Of a DNA stretch of 64,000 bases, positions 29,274 to 41,717 are shown piece after piece. How positions within the stretch are numbered: position 1 is the first letter of the stretch; every line of letters begins with the position of its first letter. The notes beneath the pieces are model-generated. The model saw nothing but the letters and a program-made list of their open reading frames with translations. It did no database searches and was not told the DNA's origin. A program made the position numbers and the translations under genes. The DNA is taken from contig CAIIXF020000004.1 of NCBI GenBank assembly GCA_903813345.2, positions 12,174,196 to 12,238,195 of the forward strand, in the 5' to 3' direction. Source of the DNA: Owenia fusiformis. Lineage: Eukaryota; Annelida; Polychaeta; Sabellida; Oweniidae.

Positions 29274-29758
29274 CAACAGCCAATTTGAGATCCTAGACAA
29301 TTACCAATAAGAAAGAGACCTTTGACAACTGTCACTTAGACAACAGACAATTATATTTCCTCGACAATGGCCTCTGAGAGCCCCTTGGCAACAACCAATC
29401 AAAATCTCTTAGGAAAGAATACGGGAAAATTTCAGTTTGTCAAAGATCACGTCAGATGTCTTCAGAAACTTACTGTAAAACATGGAAAACTCATTAAATG
29501 TGATTTACGAATTTCAATATTCACTTACATGTTAAATTCTCTTATCTTGTGGAACTGCTATCAAAATTCGATCTTTAATATTTTTGTAAAATGATCAATC
29601 TTTGATTCCTTCAGATGGTGGGCCCCTTTCTGCCTATTACCAATACGGTAACTGTGTAAGAACAATGAGTTCTTTGTTTATATCATGAACAAGTATTAAA
29701 AGATGTCACTACTGTGTAAAGACAAAATGGAAATCAATAATGACATAAATACCAGAAA

Positions 29759-29764
29759 AATAAA
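29759..29764 (+). terminator. Candidate TAF9 polyadenylation signal
   Basis: AATAAA about 490 bp after the TAF9 stop, followed by T-rich DNA. An ATTAAA near 29697 is an alternative. Confidence 0.45.
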
Positions 29765-30568
29765 ACAAATCGATTTTTATTATATTTTATTGTTTTCTTT
29801 AGGCCAGATAATTGATTTACATAAACAAAAAAACAATTCTTCAATATTTTCTTTGTGCTCAAAAATAATTTATTAATGTGGAGATCAAAGAGCGTTCTGC
29901 TAAAACACAAATATCAATCATGACTGTGTGCGGAAACTCAATATAACCTTACAAAGGAAAACAAGAACTAATCGAGCATTGACGAATAAGACACAAAATA
30001 ATACAATAAGCACAAACGGATAAATTAATTAACAATTTTTATGTGTTCAATTAGATTGTAGCTTTTATAGTGGATTAATCAATAAAAGGTAAATGAGAAG
30101 CAATAGTAATGATATTTTCTAAGACAATACTTCTTATTGTATAAAATCCATACTGATCCTGTTACCAATTTGCTCTTATTGTAATGTTATAGAAAACCAG
30201 GTTATGAAAGGCCAGTAAGGTAATATTGTGAGTGTTGTGTTTAAAAAGAACATGATATTGCCAGTGTGTTTAAAGGAACTCGGTCTCTAACTGGTATCTC
30301 ATGTAGGAAAAATAATTTGCAGTTCTCACCATTGAATAAAGTAGATGCTAACCTTTTTCTGTAATAAATTATGTGGCACAACACACCTTATAACACTTTG
30401 AAATTTTCACTTTTAATGTGAACTGCAAAATCTATGGAAAAGAAAGTCTATTGAGGATGTAATGCATAGCATATCTAAGTTATATTTCTGAAGCACCAGG
30501 TCATTGAGGTTGATGTAGTTTGTAGATGTTGCCATAGCAACCATGTCATCTGTCATGTTTTGTTTTTA
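29765..30568. other. Convergent intergenic space between TAF9 and the kinase gene
   Basis: AT-rich; presumably the 3' untranslated sequence of both convergent genes. The word 'GATGTAGTTTGTAGATGTTG' at about 30512 resembles coding sequence at 30630-30650 ('GTTGCAGCTTGTAGAAGTTG'), which suggests a small duplication of the kinase 3' end. Confidence 0.4.
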
Positions 30569-31587
30569 TTAAATGCCCAGTTCAAATTTAAGTTGCATTT
30601 CCTTAGCTCCTTGGCCAAGTTTCTGAGGTTGTTGCAGCTTGTAGAAGTTGCCAATAGCAACCGCGTCATCTGATAGCGTCATCCAATGACAATGCTTCAT
30701 TCTGTTGAGGCTGTATCTATCTGTATCTTTCAATTGAAGTGTTCCTTTAATACACTCCTTTAGACTTGGGTGTAATGGTAAAATTTTGTCATCCGGGAAC
30801 TGAACTCCGTGATCCATACGGTGAAGGGTGATTTCATTGTCGTCTGCTTGATCTGTCACCTTATAAGGTAATCTCCCAGTTGTCATGTAACATAGAGTGA
30901 CACCTATTGCCCAAATATCTGTTAATTTCGGGTTATAACATCCCACATCGTAGGACTCCATTGCGTTTTCGAAATTTGATCCGATGTAGACTAATTCCGG
31001 GGCACTATATGACGACAGCGGAAGTTTTTCGCAGAGCAATGCGTCCAAATCGCGGAACTTTAGCGCCATTGTGAATCCGCTAAGTTTGATATTATTGCGA
31101 CTATCAAGCAGAAAGCTGCTGCATTTGAGATCACGATGTGCTATATCTTGATGGTGCATATAATTCACTGCTTCCAAAATCTGTCGAAAGTACCTCCGAG
31201 CGACCACCTCCGTCAGGAAATCCGATTTATGATTCAGGTTCGCGTTAATTACGGTCTCCAAAGTCCCGTTATTACAGAATTCCATGATCATTAGTACTCT
31301 CCCGCGTATGCAAAGGTCATTGTAAAGTTCAACTATATTAGGATGTTTCAATTCTTTCAAGAACTTCACCTCATCTGGAATGTCAACTGTAAACATATTT
31401 GAAATGCCACCTCCCTTTCTGGCCTTCCGTTTGAGGTTTTTGATTAGGAATTTGATTGCGACGTTGTTCTGCCGGTATATGGAATACGCAAGAAGGACGC
31501 TACAGCCGCGGCTTTTATGGAGGCGCATAGTGCGGTTGTAACCAAACGTGTCCAATTCATCAAGAACGCCATCGTAATAAGGATCCC
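30569..31587 (-). CDS. TSSK-like Ser/Thr protein kinase, predicted pseudokinase, main exon
   Basis: One 1019-nt exon, acceptor TATTTTCAG at 31588, stop at 30569; 339 residues of a kinase fold. The first coding exon and start codon were not identified: the exon begins two bases into a codon. Counting from the exon start: the VAIK lysine at 46, a helix-C-like 'EVKFLKELKHPNIVELY', 'HRDLKCSSFLL' at about 151, 'SAPELV' near 195, 'DIWAIGVTLCYMTTGRLPY' near 224. 'HRDLKC' and the overall pattern point to the testis-specific serine kinase group. The glycine loop lacks GxGxxG, the metal-binding Asn of HRDLKxxN is Ser, and DFG is replaced by SGF, so both Mg ligands are missing while K and HRD remain. 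Catalysis is therefore doubtful, though a scaffold role is possible. A divergent active kinase cannot be excluded without relatives. Confidence 0.85.
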
Positions 31588-33280
31588 CTGAAAATATAAA
31601 AACAGGCTGTTGTAAAATCAAAATGTAATTGTATAATGAATGATATTGTATATTTGGAGTCATATAGGCCTAATTAAAACAAGGAACATCTACGTAAAGT
31701 TCACTACTACACCAGTCTGGAAGGAATGACTAGTGTTTTCATTTTTTCGATCCATTTGTTCATACATTGCACCAAGTTCAACACTAAGTTTCTTTAGTTT
31801 ACTTATAAACAATAAGGGCCTGTTTAGGCCACTCCCAGAAGGATAGTTCAGATTTCGTTGCACACCGGTGATAACTGTCACCTTTATCTAATTAAGGACC
31901 TAACTGGCCGTTATGAAGCAAAAATGAGCAGGATAAAGTGCTGTCATAGGCCCACTATATAACGAATGAATATGAGGGAGACAATACGCATCAAAGTAAC
32001 CGAAATGATTGCTCACTAGGGATAATGTTGCATTTTGGCTGAGTGCTTTTACCTATCAATTTGACTCCGTAGTTTCCTCTTTTGAGACCCTTGATTGGCA
32101 ATTTTGCAAAGAAACTAAGCTTATGATTAATCAACATTAAAATATTGAAAAGCCATTGTTATACCATTTCAAATAGTGTTTGAGGAACGTACATGGTTAT
32201 GGTCTTGCCTCAAAACTGTATCCCTGTGTAGTTCACATTTCCAAACAAATGTGTTGGCTTGGGCCGAATTTGAAGAACTACACAGGTCAGGGGGTACACA
32301 GTCTTTAGGCAAGTCTAACATGATTATTACACGTAAATATAGGGAGGTTAAACTACACGTTTTAAGAGAATGTGTGACATTATGACCATCAGGCATTACT
32401 GTCCCCGTAACAGTTGGTTTTTCAAGGGACCTTATGAGCTACGACTTTTGTCTTATTGCTTTCATGCCTTTAGACTCAAATGGACGAGTTCATACCAAAA
32501 GGGAGAACTAAAACTCCCTGGATGGCCATCATTCAAGTGTACACGTTTACGTTTAAGTTATCTTAAAAACGGGTAGCTCAACCTCCTACCTATAATTGAC
32601 AATGGCTGATTTGACAACGTCTGTTTGTAAATATCAAGTCGCGTCCCGGGAATATGAAGTAGAGGCAGAGAGAAGGGGCGATTTATGATCGCACAAAACG
32701 AATCGCTTGGTGATTGAGTTGAGTCGAGATAGATTAGATATATTACCTTACTGTTATTACGTAATTCTGAAATCAGAAACTAGTGATGGGTTCTGGCTGT
32801 TGCTTAGTAATAAATACACTTAATACAGGCTTTTGAAATGTCCGTTCACTTCAAGCAATTTCTAATCACGCTGAACAGTGTTCTCCGTTGCCTTGGTGAT
32901 AAATAATACCGTGACAAAATTCTTGTTTTTCTCTTCCGATAGTTGGGAGGAGATACGGATGGAGGATATTTGGAGGCAGAAATTGTATGGCTTAAAAGCA
33001 TCCGCATCTCATCATTTTATTGCCATCTTTAATGGTATGTTATAAGGTATAATATTCGAAAAGTGTTACAAATTGGCTTTGTTGAGGCACATCGGCAATG
33101 CAGACTTTGAGGAGTTGTCCTATCATATTTGTATCAAATTAATTTAGAGCTCGCTGCAAATATAGCGATTTGAGATTTACGACGTATGATTCTTGAAAAT
33201 AAGTGCTTCTTTACGGCATTGGTCTAATTGCATTGATGGGGTTGCGGCATCCATACACGCCTCGTATTTTTATGTTCTGT
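31588..33280. other. Upstream region of the kinase gene, no exon firmly identified
   Basis: Open frames at 31690-31881 (-) and 32169-32396 (both strands) show no recognisable similarity. A possible minus-strand donor (TTGATAG then GTAAAAGC) lies near 32050. The missing kinase first exon probably lies in or beyond this stretch. Confidence 0.35.
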
Positions 33281-33363
33281 AATTGATCATCTTCGTTCAC
33301 TCGGCTCCCATCGGTCGCCGATGAACGCAGTGAAGACCGAGCGTGCGAAGATGGTAATTGATT
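33281..33363. mobile_element. Foldback element, about 83 bp
   Basis: Arms TAATTGATCATCTTCG plus TTCACTCGGC and, in reverse complement, TCAATTACCATCTTCG plus CACGCTCGGT enclose a GC-rich centre. It looks like a solo miniature hairpin. Confidence 0.6.
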
Positions 33364-33389
33364 CTATATTCCTAACTTATTGAGTTACA

Positions 33390-34275
33390 TATTTCATGGT
33401 TCGAACTATTCACTAAGCGCATATATTGCATGGTCTGAAGGGAACCTAAATTACTAAGCGGACATATTTCATGGTATGAAGGGGACCTATACCCGGGGAC
33501 CTAAATTACTAGGCGCACATATTTCATGGCTTGAAGGGGACCTATACCCGGGGACCTAAATTACTAAGCGCACATATTTCATGGCTTGAAGGGGACCTAT
33601 ACCCGGGGACTTTAATTACTAAGCGCACATGTCATGGTTTGAAGGGGACCTTTATTACTAAGCGCACATATTTAATAGTTTGAAGGGGACCTATACCCGG
33701 GGACCTTAATTACTAAGCACACATATTTCATGGTTTGAAGAGGACCTATATTACTAAGCGCATATATTTCATAGTCCGAAGGGAACCTTTATTACTAAGC
33801 GCACATATTTCATGGTTTGAAGGGGACCTATACCCGGGGACCTTAATTACTAAGCACACATATTTCATGGTTTGAAGAGGACCTATATTACTAAGCGCAT
33901 ATATTTCATAGTCCGAAGGGAACCTTTATTACTAAGCGCACATATTTCATGGTTTTAAGGGGACTTATACCCGGGGACTTTAATTACTAAGCGCACATAT
34001 TTCATGGTTTGAAGGGGACCTATACCCGGGGACCTTAATTACTAAGCACACATATTTCATGGATTAAAGAGGACCTATATTACTAAGCGCATATATTTCA
34101 TGGTCTGAAGGGAACCTAAATTACTAAGCGCACATATTTCATGGTATGAAGGGGACCTATACCCGGGGACCTTAATTACTAAGCGCACATATTTAATGGT
34201 TTGAAGGGGACCTATACCCGGGGACCTTAATTACTAAGCGCACATATTTCATGGTTTGAAGGGGACCTATATTAC
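33390..34275. repeat. 55-bp VNTR with a higher-order 137-bp unit
   Basis: The basic unit (55 bp, spacing measured between CCCGGGGAC words at 33491, 33546 and 33601) contains 'ACTAAGCGCACATATTTCAT', GGTTTGAAGGGGACC and TATACCCGGGGACC. Some units lack the CCCGGG part. A composite of two to three units repeats at 137 bp (ATAGTCCGAA at 33771 and 33908). About 16 units in all. Confidence 0.9.
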
Positions 34276-36175
34276 TTTGGTTTTTCTCACGATATTCATA
34301 TTCCATGTGCATGTATGTCCCTCATATCACATACTTGACAGCCCCCCCCCCTTCTAGTCTAAGAGTATAAAGACATGAGCTTCAAAATGCCTCACTGCGT
34401 TTCCACATTGACTTATTTGAAGGTATTAGATGGAATATAATCTTTCTTTGCGGATTATTGGATTATGGACATAATAGGTTTTAGACTCCCTCGCTATATC
34501 ATTATTGTTCATAACATAGAATCCTCGGAAAAACTACAAGGTGGTCAAATTTTTGATTGGAAAATACAACTGAAAAGAGCAAAATGAGCAAGGAATAAAG
34601 TAAACAGACATGTAATCAACATCCTAAATTGTAAAAAAATGCCAAAAACCAGGCAGTTTATTCAAATTTTTGAGAGAAAACACGTATTTTGCACGATTGG
34701 AGAAATTGTTTTTGGCATGGATGTTCGTGCGATTTATCACGATAGCAGAACGCTCGAGATCGGCTGTTAACTTTTCATTTCCATATGTTAAACCAATTTG
34801 ACATGGATCGTAAATCAATAGTTAACAATATAAATAGTAGGAAGTTCAAGTTGAAAAAATGAGCATGCGCTGATTTATAGTAAGGTCCTAATTCATGATA
34901 GCCTTATGATGAACATTTTGAAATTGTACACCCCTCACAAAGTTTTGAAATATAGCAGGAAGTTCAATTTGAAAAATAGAAATGCCAACGATCATGAAGT
35001 TCGTCAGAGTTTTTTTTAGAAAAAACACGGTATTTGCACGATTGAAGAAATTGTTTTTTTCTTGGATTCATAATGCTCATAAATAGAGAGTTCAATTTGA
35101 AGAAAACATAATGTACATAAGGAGTTAGAGCTTCCTTTTAACTGTTAAAGGTTGTACAAAATACATTTTAGAATCCAGTAACTAACTCTTGAAATAACTT
35201 CAGATAAAGATGATTTAAAATGTGCTGATGATTTAGAATGTGCATTTGATGATTTTTGAAAAATCGCCATTCGTAAACAGGCTTTAATACGTCAAATAAA
35301 GGAGTTGATGCTGCTAAACGTTTGAATGGGAGTGTACTTTGATGTAGAAGAGGAGAATTCTGTTACGACGCTATTTGTTGACGCCCAATTAGTGCCAAAT
35401 TAGCACTTTTTCAACACAGACAATTGGCACCAAATGGAAGGTGTAAAAGAGATTGTTTATTTCGTATTGACTATTGTAGCCCCTGAATGGTTGCTAATAA
35501 GTTACGCTTGTAGACGTACGAGTAAGCCAACACATGGTGATTAATATCGGACTTGAAATTCAAATATCCCGCCTTGTAGATGATCCAGCATGTCCAAAAT
35601 CTATATCAATATTGACACTATTTTTGGCTTTATCTTGCATCTGTAAAGGTTTCTCGGATAGTTTTCTCATCCTTCATTTAAAGGGCTACATTTATTTCTC
35701 AATCCATAGAATGGAGTAAAATACACTTGGATCAAGCATGGGCTCTACCACCAGGATGTATTTTTGCTTAGTTGTTTTGTGTCGTCCACCTGCCCGATTT
35801 CACGCCCATCAATACAATACGACGACAACATTATTGATGAACATAGCACTTTTTGAAATAAAAACAAACTATCCACCGTATAGTAGTTCTGTTATTCTTG
35901 AATCACTAACAGTTGGAAATTGTGGCGAAATTGCAAATTACACTTATAAGGTAATAATTATTATAAGGTTGGACGTCCATTTCCAGAAGGTTTAATTTTC
36001 CCAACCAGAATTTCAACACACAGTGGCCTAAACAAACAATTTTCATCTCAGTAAAAGCTCAATAATATTGGATAAGGAACAGTGAGGGCAGGCAATATAC
36101 GTAATGCGATGAGAAAAATCTTTACACGTCACGTACGCATTTGGTGTAACAAATCACATGGCGGGGTGACTGGTA
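34276..36175. other. Intergenic, nothing recognised
   Basis: AT-rich. The word 'AGGAAGTTCAA' with a following TTGAAAAA-type run recurs near 34839, 34969 and 35088, and 'GCACGATTGGAGAAATTGTT' at 34693 recurs with one change at 35036. This suggests an old approximately 350-bp tandem duplication. No coding similarity. Confidence 0.4.
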
Positions 36176-36260
36176 GCCTTGCCCAAGTCGGTATTTTTTA
36201 CTAATCTGATCTTGAATAATAAAAATCAAGATAAGTAAAAGAGACCGACTTGGGCAAGGC
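36176..36260. mobile_element. 85-bp hairpin element
   Basis: Outer arms GCCTTGCCCAAGTCGGT and ACCGACTTGGGCAAGGC are a perfect inverted repeat. An inner imperfect palindrome is built on CTTGAATAATAAAAATCAAG. TGACTGG occurs just outside both ends (36168-36174 and 36261-36267), a plausible target duplication. Confidence 0.7.
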
Positions 36261-36661
36261 TGACTGGAAGCATGAGTCCATTCTTATAGTTTTGGGAACC
36301 AACGCAATGTACTTATGAATTAACACAGAGGCTTACAGATATTTAGGATGTTTGGGTAACCTATTGCAAGATTTGAATCCATATTGTCGAGACTCGCCGA
36401 AATTACGTTAATTCTTGACAAACAGAATAAGATGGGAAATCATGATCCGCCACTCTTCCCGTCCGGATGACGAATTTTTTATGTTTTTATCACGTCCGTC
36501 GGACATCCCCTATAATTAACCAGATTTCTTTCTCTGTCACGTATTGTATGTATGTATATATTTATTGCCCTTTATATAAAGGAGATACATGTATACAAAT
36601 TATGTAAATGTTAAATTGAAACTAATCACTATTTACAAACAAACAATATTGCTGTTGTTTT

Positions 36662-37286
36662 GACTGACGACGACGCCTAGCTACCGCGTAGACGCACGCC
36701 GCCGACCAAGATTGGCCTAGCACCATATTGTAACGCAATTATAAAAAAATGACTATATTTTACAAACATTCATTGTTTTGTTGTTGTTTTTTGTACTGAC
36801 GACGACGCCTAGCTACCGCGTAGACGCACGCCGTAGGCCTAGATAGACCTGTTACCTAACACTCTTAAGATTAATAAAAAAAAATGACATTATGGATCTG
36901 CGTTTTCTATAAAAATTAAAAGGAAGACATAGCGTATCATCGTACCTTCCCCAAGGTCGGTACTGCAGTACTGTATGAAAGTATGAGATGCTTTCAATAT
37001 CTTGTAAGCTAGTAAAAGAAATATACAATTTTTGTAAATTGAAGAAAGGTGGTGTTGCCCTATGGTGTAATTCTAAATTAGTGTGTATAATAAATGTACA
37101 TAAATATAAATACAAATATGCGAGTAAAACTAAAATGTATAGGCTGGTTAAGAGATATAATCGTTTGTTGCAAATACGTCAGGCTGCCGCGTTGACGTTG
37201 CAACTACCAATCAAGGAAAAAACAGGAAAAAACAAAAAAAAACATAAAGCATTGCTTATTATTGTACCTTCCCCAAGGTCGGTACA
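36662..37286. repeat. Direct repeats with palindromic cores
   Basis: A 39-bp word containing 'GACGACGACGCCTAGCTACC' and GCGTAGACGCACGCCG occurs at 36662 and 36796 (period 134). The near-palindrome GTACCTTCCCCAAGGTCGGT occurs at 36943 and 37265. The latter pair brackets about 320 bp with no recognised coding sequence. Confidence 0.65.
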
Positions 37287-37390
37287 CTCAGAATAAATAC
37301 ATATTGCATATTACCGTTAATCAAGGGAAATTCCCTGGTCGGCCCATGTTCGTCCCTTGAGGGCCACCCTTTCACGCTGATAAAGTTACA

Positions 37391-37690
37391 TTAAGTTTGT
37401 AAACTTGTCAAGTGACGTTGACGACACAAATATTGTTGCATAACTATATGTGCCATATCTTTTAAAAATACAAGTAGTTGTTCGTTTGCAAAGTGCAACT
37501 CTTCAATTCCTATGCCAAGAATGTTTTTAGTGTTCATTTGGATACCCCATTCGCAGCAATGTTTACTAAGTTGTTCTCTATAAATAATATATATATTTGC
37601 TGGGCATTTAAGTAAGAAATGCTCTACGTCTTCTTTTTCATAAGTGCAATTACCCGTCCAATAGTTTGATTTTGCAACTCTAATTAAAAG
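37391..37690 (-). mobile_element. LINE C-terminal fragment with zinc-knuckle-like motif
   Basis: The minus-strand frame ends at 37391 and carries 'NCTYEKEDVEHFLLKCP', the Cys...His...Cys pattern found near the C-terminus of several LINE ORF2 proteins, followed by a helical tail ending 'RHLTSLQT'. No palm motifs are present. Together with the fragment at 1-405 it shows that at least one LINE group has been active here. Confidence 0.6.
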
Positions 37691-38689
37691 GATAATCCTT
37701 CAAAGCCCATTGCTTTCTATTCTTGATAGAATTGCTTAATAATTTCCTACTGTCCGTGCACTTACACGAAAAGGTTTTAGTATGGCCAAAGGTCCATGTG
37801 CAGTATGGCAAGTGATTTTAAACAGCCATATCTTTCACCATGAGTACTTTCTGGATATAAATACAGTGGTTTTTATTAAAACAATATTTTTTCCTTAAAG
37901 TGAAGTCCCCATGATAGTAAAATATCAATTCAACTCTCTGAAAAATTATGGATTAGGACCCAACCTTGTCACTTTTTTGAAAATGTAAGGCTTATTTTCT
38001 AAAAAGAGGATGTTGTTTTTCTCAATTTAAATATATAAAAGTTTCTTCAACACTATATTAATATTAATAACTTCTTAAAAGGGGACGGTTATGAAATGCG
38101 ATAAAGTTAAAAACCACATTTCCCATGTTAATTTCCCAGAGGGAAAACTCATGCTATCCATTGTTTTCAGCATGCTTTTGGTCATCGAAAACTGATATCT
38201 ACAAAACTAGACTTTCAATACCATTCTACTTTTGATGATGTTTTAGACCCCTTGTTGAATAATCTTTTCGTACAATAAAAATCAGAAAAAGAAGATCCTC
38301 TTTTGAGCAAATAAGTTCAACATTTTGAAAAAAAAATCAAATTGTTCGAATGATATTTTCATCATCATGGGGGCTGAACTTGAAAGAAAACATATTGTTT
38401 TAATGAAAACCATTATACTTACGCCCAGAAATTACTCATGGTGAAAGATATGACCGTCTAAAATCACTTAACATACTACACGTGGTCCTTTGATAATTTA
38501 AAATTTGCTGTTTCTCAAGTGTGCCTCACGCAGCATCAGTAACCCCCTCAAAAAGGAAAAGGCTGTTATGTAAAATTTATTGAAAAAAACACTGACAAAT
38601 TATAGCTTGAAATGCTTAGGATGCACCATATACAATGTAAATTTCAAAACATTTCTGGGAGTGTACCCCTCGCTTCGCTCACACTGATG
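37691..38689. other. Intergenic with a large imperfect inverted repeat
   Basis: Sequence around 37800-38000 ('TATCTTTCACCATGAGTA', TTTTTATTAAAACAATAT) reappears in reverse complement at about 38390-38470 ('TACTCATGGTGAAAGATATG', ATATTGTTTTAATGAAAA). The arms are about 150-200 bp around a 400-bp centre. No coding similarity. Confidence 0.6.
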
Positions 38690-38740
38690 CAAACCCATAA
38701 ACCCCCCCCCCCTTGACAATTGCTGGCTACGCCCCTGCAT
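38690..38740. mobile_element. Fragment of a GTAGCC-type MITE
   Basis: A C-run followed by TTGACAATTGCTGGCTACGC and CCCTGCA matches the right end of the family at 48382, 49944 and 53688. Confidence 0.45.
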
Positions 38741-38935
38741 AGTAAGTAATGTCATCGACTATCAAGTTTGCAAATTCCATTAGGTGAGGAGATTGCAAGA
38801 AGCACCAAACCGGCCAAATATTAATTTTCAATATTGTGTCCGTAATTTGATTCTTTTACTTTATTGCACAGAAAGTAAAGGTCAATTGTATAGACGTGAC
38901 TTGAGCTTCATCTAACTGATTTTGGGTCGCAATCG

Positions 38936-40440
38936 AAGATTGCCGAAGATCTAACCCTAACCCTTCAAAAAATTTGCATCTTCGGCCATCTTCGTGATAT
39001 AAACATCTTCAGTTGTGGCGCATAGGTGCTCCCCCATTCTACTTTCCGAAGATTGCCGAAGATATAACCCTAACCCTTCAGAGAATTTGCATCTTCGGCC
39101 ATCTCCGTGATATAAACATCTTCAGTTGTGGCGCATAGGTGCTCCCCCATTCTACTTTCCGAAGATTGCCGAAGATATAACCCTAACCCTTCAGAGAATT
39201 TGCATCTTCGGCCATCTCCGTGATATAAACATCTTCAGTTGTGGCGCATAGGTGCTCCCCCATTCTACTTTCCGAAGATTGCCGAAGATATAACCCTAAC
39301 CCTTCAGAGAATTTGCATCTTCGGCCATCTTCGTGATATAAACATCTTCAGTTGTGGCGCATAGGTGCTCCCCCATTCTACTTTCCGAAGATTGCCGAAG
39401 ATATAACCCTAACCCTTCAGAGAATTTGCATCTTCGGCCATCTCCGTGATATAAACATCTTCAGTTGTGGCGCATAGGTGCTCCCCCATTCTACTTTGCC
39501 GAAGATTGCCGAAGATATAACCCTAACCCTTCAAAGAATTTGCATCTTCGGCCATCTTCGTGATATTAACATCTTCGGTTGGGGCGCATAGGTGCTCCCC
39601 CATTCTACTTTCCGAAGATTGCCGAAGATATAACCCTAACCCTTCAGAGAATTTGCATCTTCGGCCATCTTCGTGATATTAACATCTTCAGTTGTGGCGC
39701 ATAGGTGCTCCCCCATTCTACTTTCCGAAGATTGCCGAAGATATAACCCTAACCCTTCAGAGAATTTGCATCTTCGGCCATCTCCGTGATATAAACATCT
39801 TCAGTTGTGGCGCATAGGTGCTCCCCCATTCTACTTTGCCGAAGATTGCCGAAGATATAACCCTAACCCTTCAAAGAATTTGCATCTTCGGCCATCTTCG
39901 TGATATTAACATCTTCGGTTGTGGCGCATAGGTGCTCCCCCATTCTACTTTCCGAAGATTGCCGAAGATATAACCCTAACCCTTCAGAGAATTTGCATCT
40001 TCGGCCATCTTCGTGATATTAACATCTTCGGTTGTTGTGGCGCATAGGTGCTCTCCGATTCTACTTTGCCGAAGATTGCCGAAGATATAACCCTAACCCT
40101 TCAGAGAATTTGCATCTTCGGCCATCTCCGTGATATAAACATCTTCAGTTGTGGCGCATAGGTGCTCTCCGATTCTACTTTGCCGAAGATGGCCGAAGAT
40201 ATAACCCTAACCCATCAAAGAATTTGCATCTTCGGCCATCTCCGTGATATAAACATCTTCAGTTGTGGCGCATAGGTGCTCCCCCATTCTACTTTCCGAA
40301 GATTGCCGAAGATATAACCCTAACCCATCAGAGAATTTGCATCTTCGGCCATCTTCGTGATATAAACATCTTCAGTTGTGGCGCATAGGTGCTCTCCGAT
40401 TCTACTTTCCGAAGATCTAACCCTACCCATTCAAGGAATT
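38936..40440. repeat. 113-bp satellite with telomere-like CCCTAA words
   Basis: About 13 highly similar units (spacing 113 bp, for example CGAAGATTG at 39047 and 39160). Each has 'CCGAAGATTGCCGAAGATAT', 'AACCCTAACCC', 'TTTGCATCTTCGGCCATCT' and GTGGCGCATAGGTGCTC. CGAAGAT and ATCTTCGG words make the unit partly palindromic. First and last units are diverged, as expected for array edges. Confidence 0.93.
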
Positions 40441-41717
40441 TGATCATCTTCGATTATAGTACATCGGTGCTCTCAAACATCATCTTATTACTCTGTCTCT
40501 AATGACTAGGCTCTCATAACCCATACTAAAGGCTAGTTATTTATCACACTTTCATAATTATACATTGTTATTATTTACTAGCGATCGTCTGCGAAAAATG
40601 AGTTGTAATTAGTTTCAGAGCTAGCGTTTTACATGGTTTTATGGTCCATGACGATAGCCACTGATAATTGAAAAAGTCTCGTAAATATTGATGATCCAAT
40701 TTTAGTTTCCCAACGCATAGATTTGGAATCTTACGGTGTATAAATCCCTATACTTCTTTAGTTCGTTTAATTTAAGTTTTAGCAAGAGGTGTACGTCAAT
40801 AGACACATAGGATGATTTCTCCATCTTTGAGTTACACGCAATAACCCAGATGCGAGTAGAAATAATCTTGATTTACGTCATTAAAAATTGAAAATTCAGT
40901 CAAAGTAATGTCATATTTGAAATCTACATGTAAAATTACATCTAGAAATGTGGTTTTAAAAAGTGTTTATCAACTTTGAAAAATTAATTTTCTTTGAAAA
41001 TGTGACTTCTAGCTCTTTTAGTAACCAGATAATATTTTGCTTTACTTGACATATTTTCATTAGTATAAGTATCAGACACATAAGGGTTATATGAAAATTG
41101 AGCCACTTAAATTGATAATATTCAAGTTTAAGGGAACTTTCTTATATACCTGCCATGTTAATTGACCCGAATCAGCCACCTGGTGGTGAAACTGGTAACT
41201 ACCTACTCGCATTTGGGTAATTGGGATAGAATGAACGTGAATTGGTAATGTCATATAATGGCTGCCCTACAGGGATTATATTCCCCTCTCAAATGGTTCG
41301 TACGACTGACTTAACTCAATTACAAGTCATCTATTTTCTTTATAAAATACTTATTCGGGAATAAGGCGCTTCGGAGGGCAGAGGCCTATAATATTTTAAA
41401 CAATCTACGTAATCCAATTATCACTAGCCTAACATCCCCATTTTGTTTTTCAAATTGTACGCCAACGGAATGCTTGGCCAATTAAAAATTGCTTCAAACG
41501 ACCGATATCAGAGGTCCATTACACGTTTCACGAACATGTCCTTCAATCATTGCCAGTTTAACGTCCATTTTGCCTTTTAACGATCGCTAGTCGTTACACA
41601 TTTAACGGCCCTCCCCGGGAATACGAGGATAATTGCACTAACTGGCCCCTATGGAGCACAACGTAATGTTATAATTTTCACGTCTTCCTGCCTTGAAACG
41701 ATTCAGAATGAAAGATG
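40441..41717. other. Intergenic, nothing recognised
   Basis: No recognisable coding sequence, RNA gene or array. Confidence 0.4.

Noticed and set aside
38936-40440. Possible CRISPR array or true telomere
   Set aside because: The units are head-to-tail satellite repeats without unique spacers, and CCCTAA occurs only about twice per 113-bp unit.
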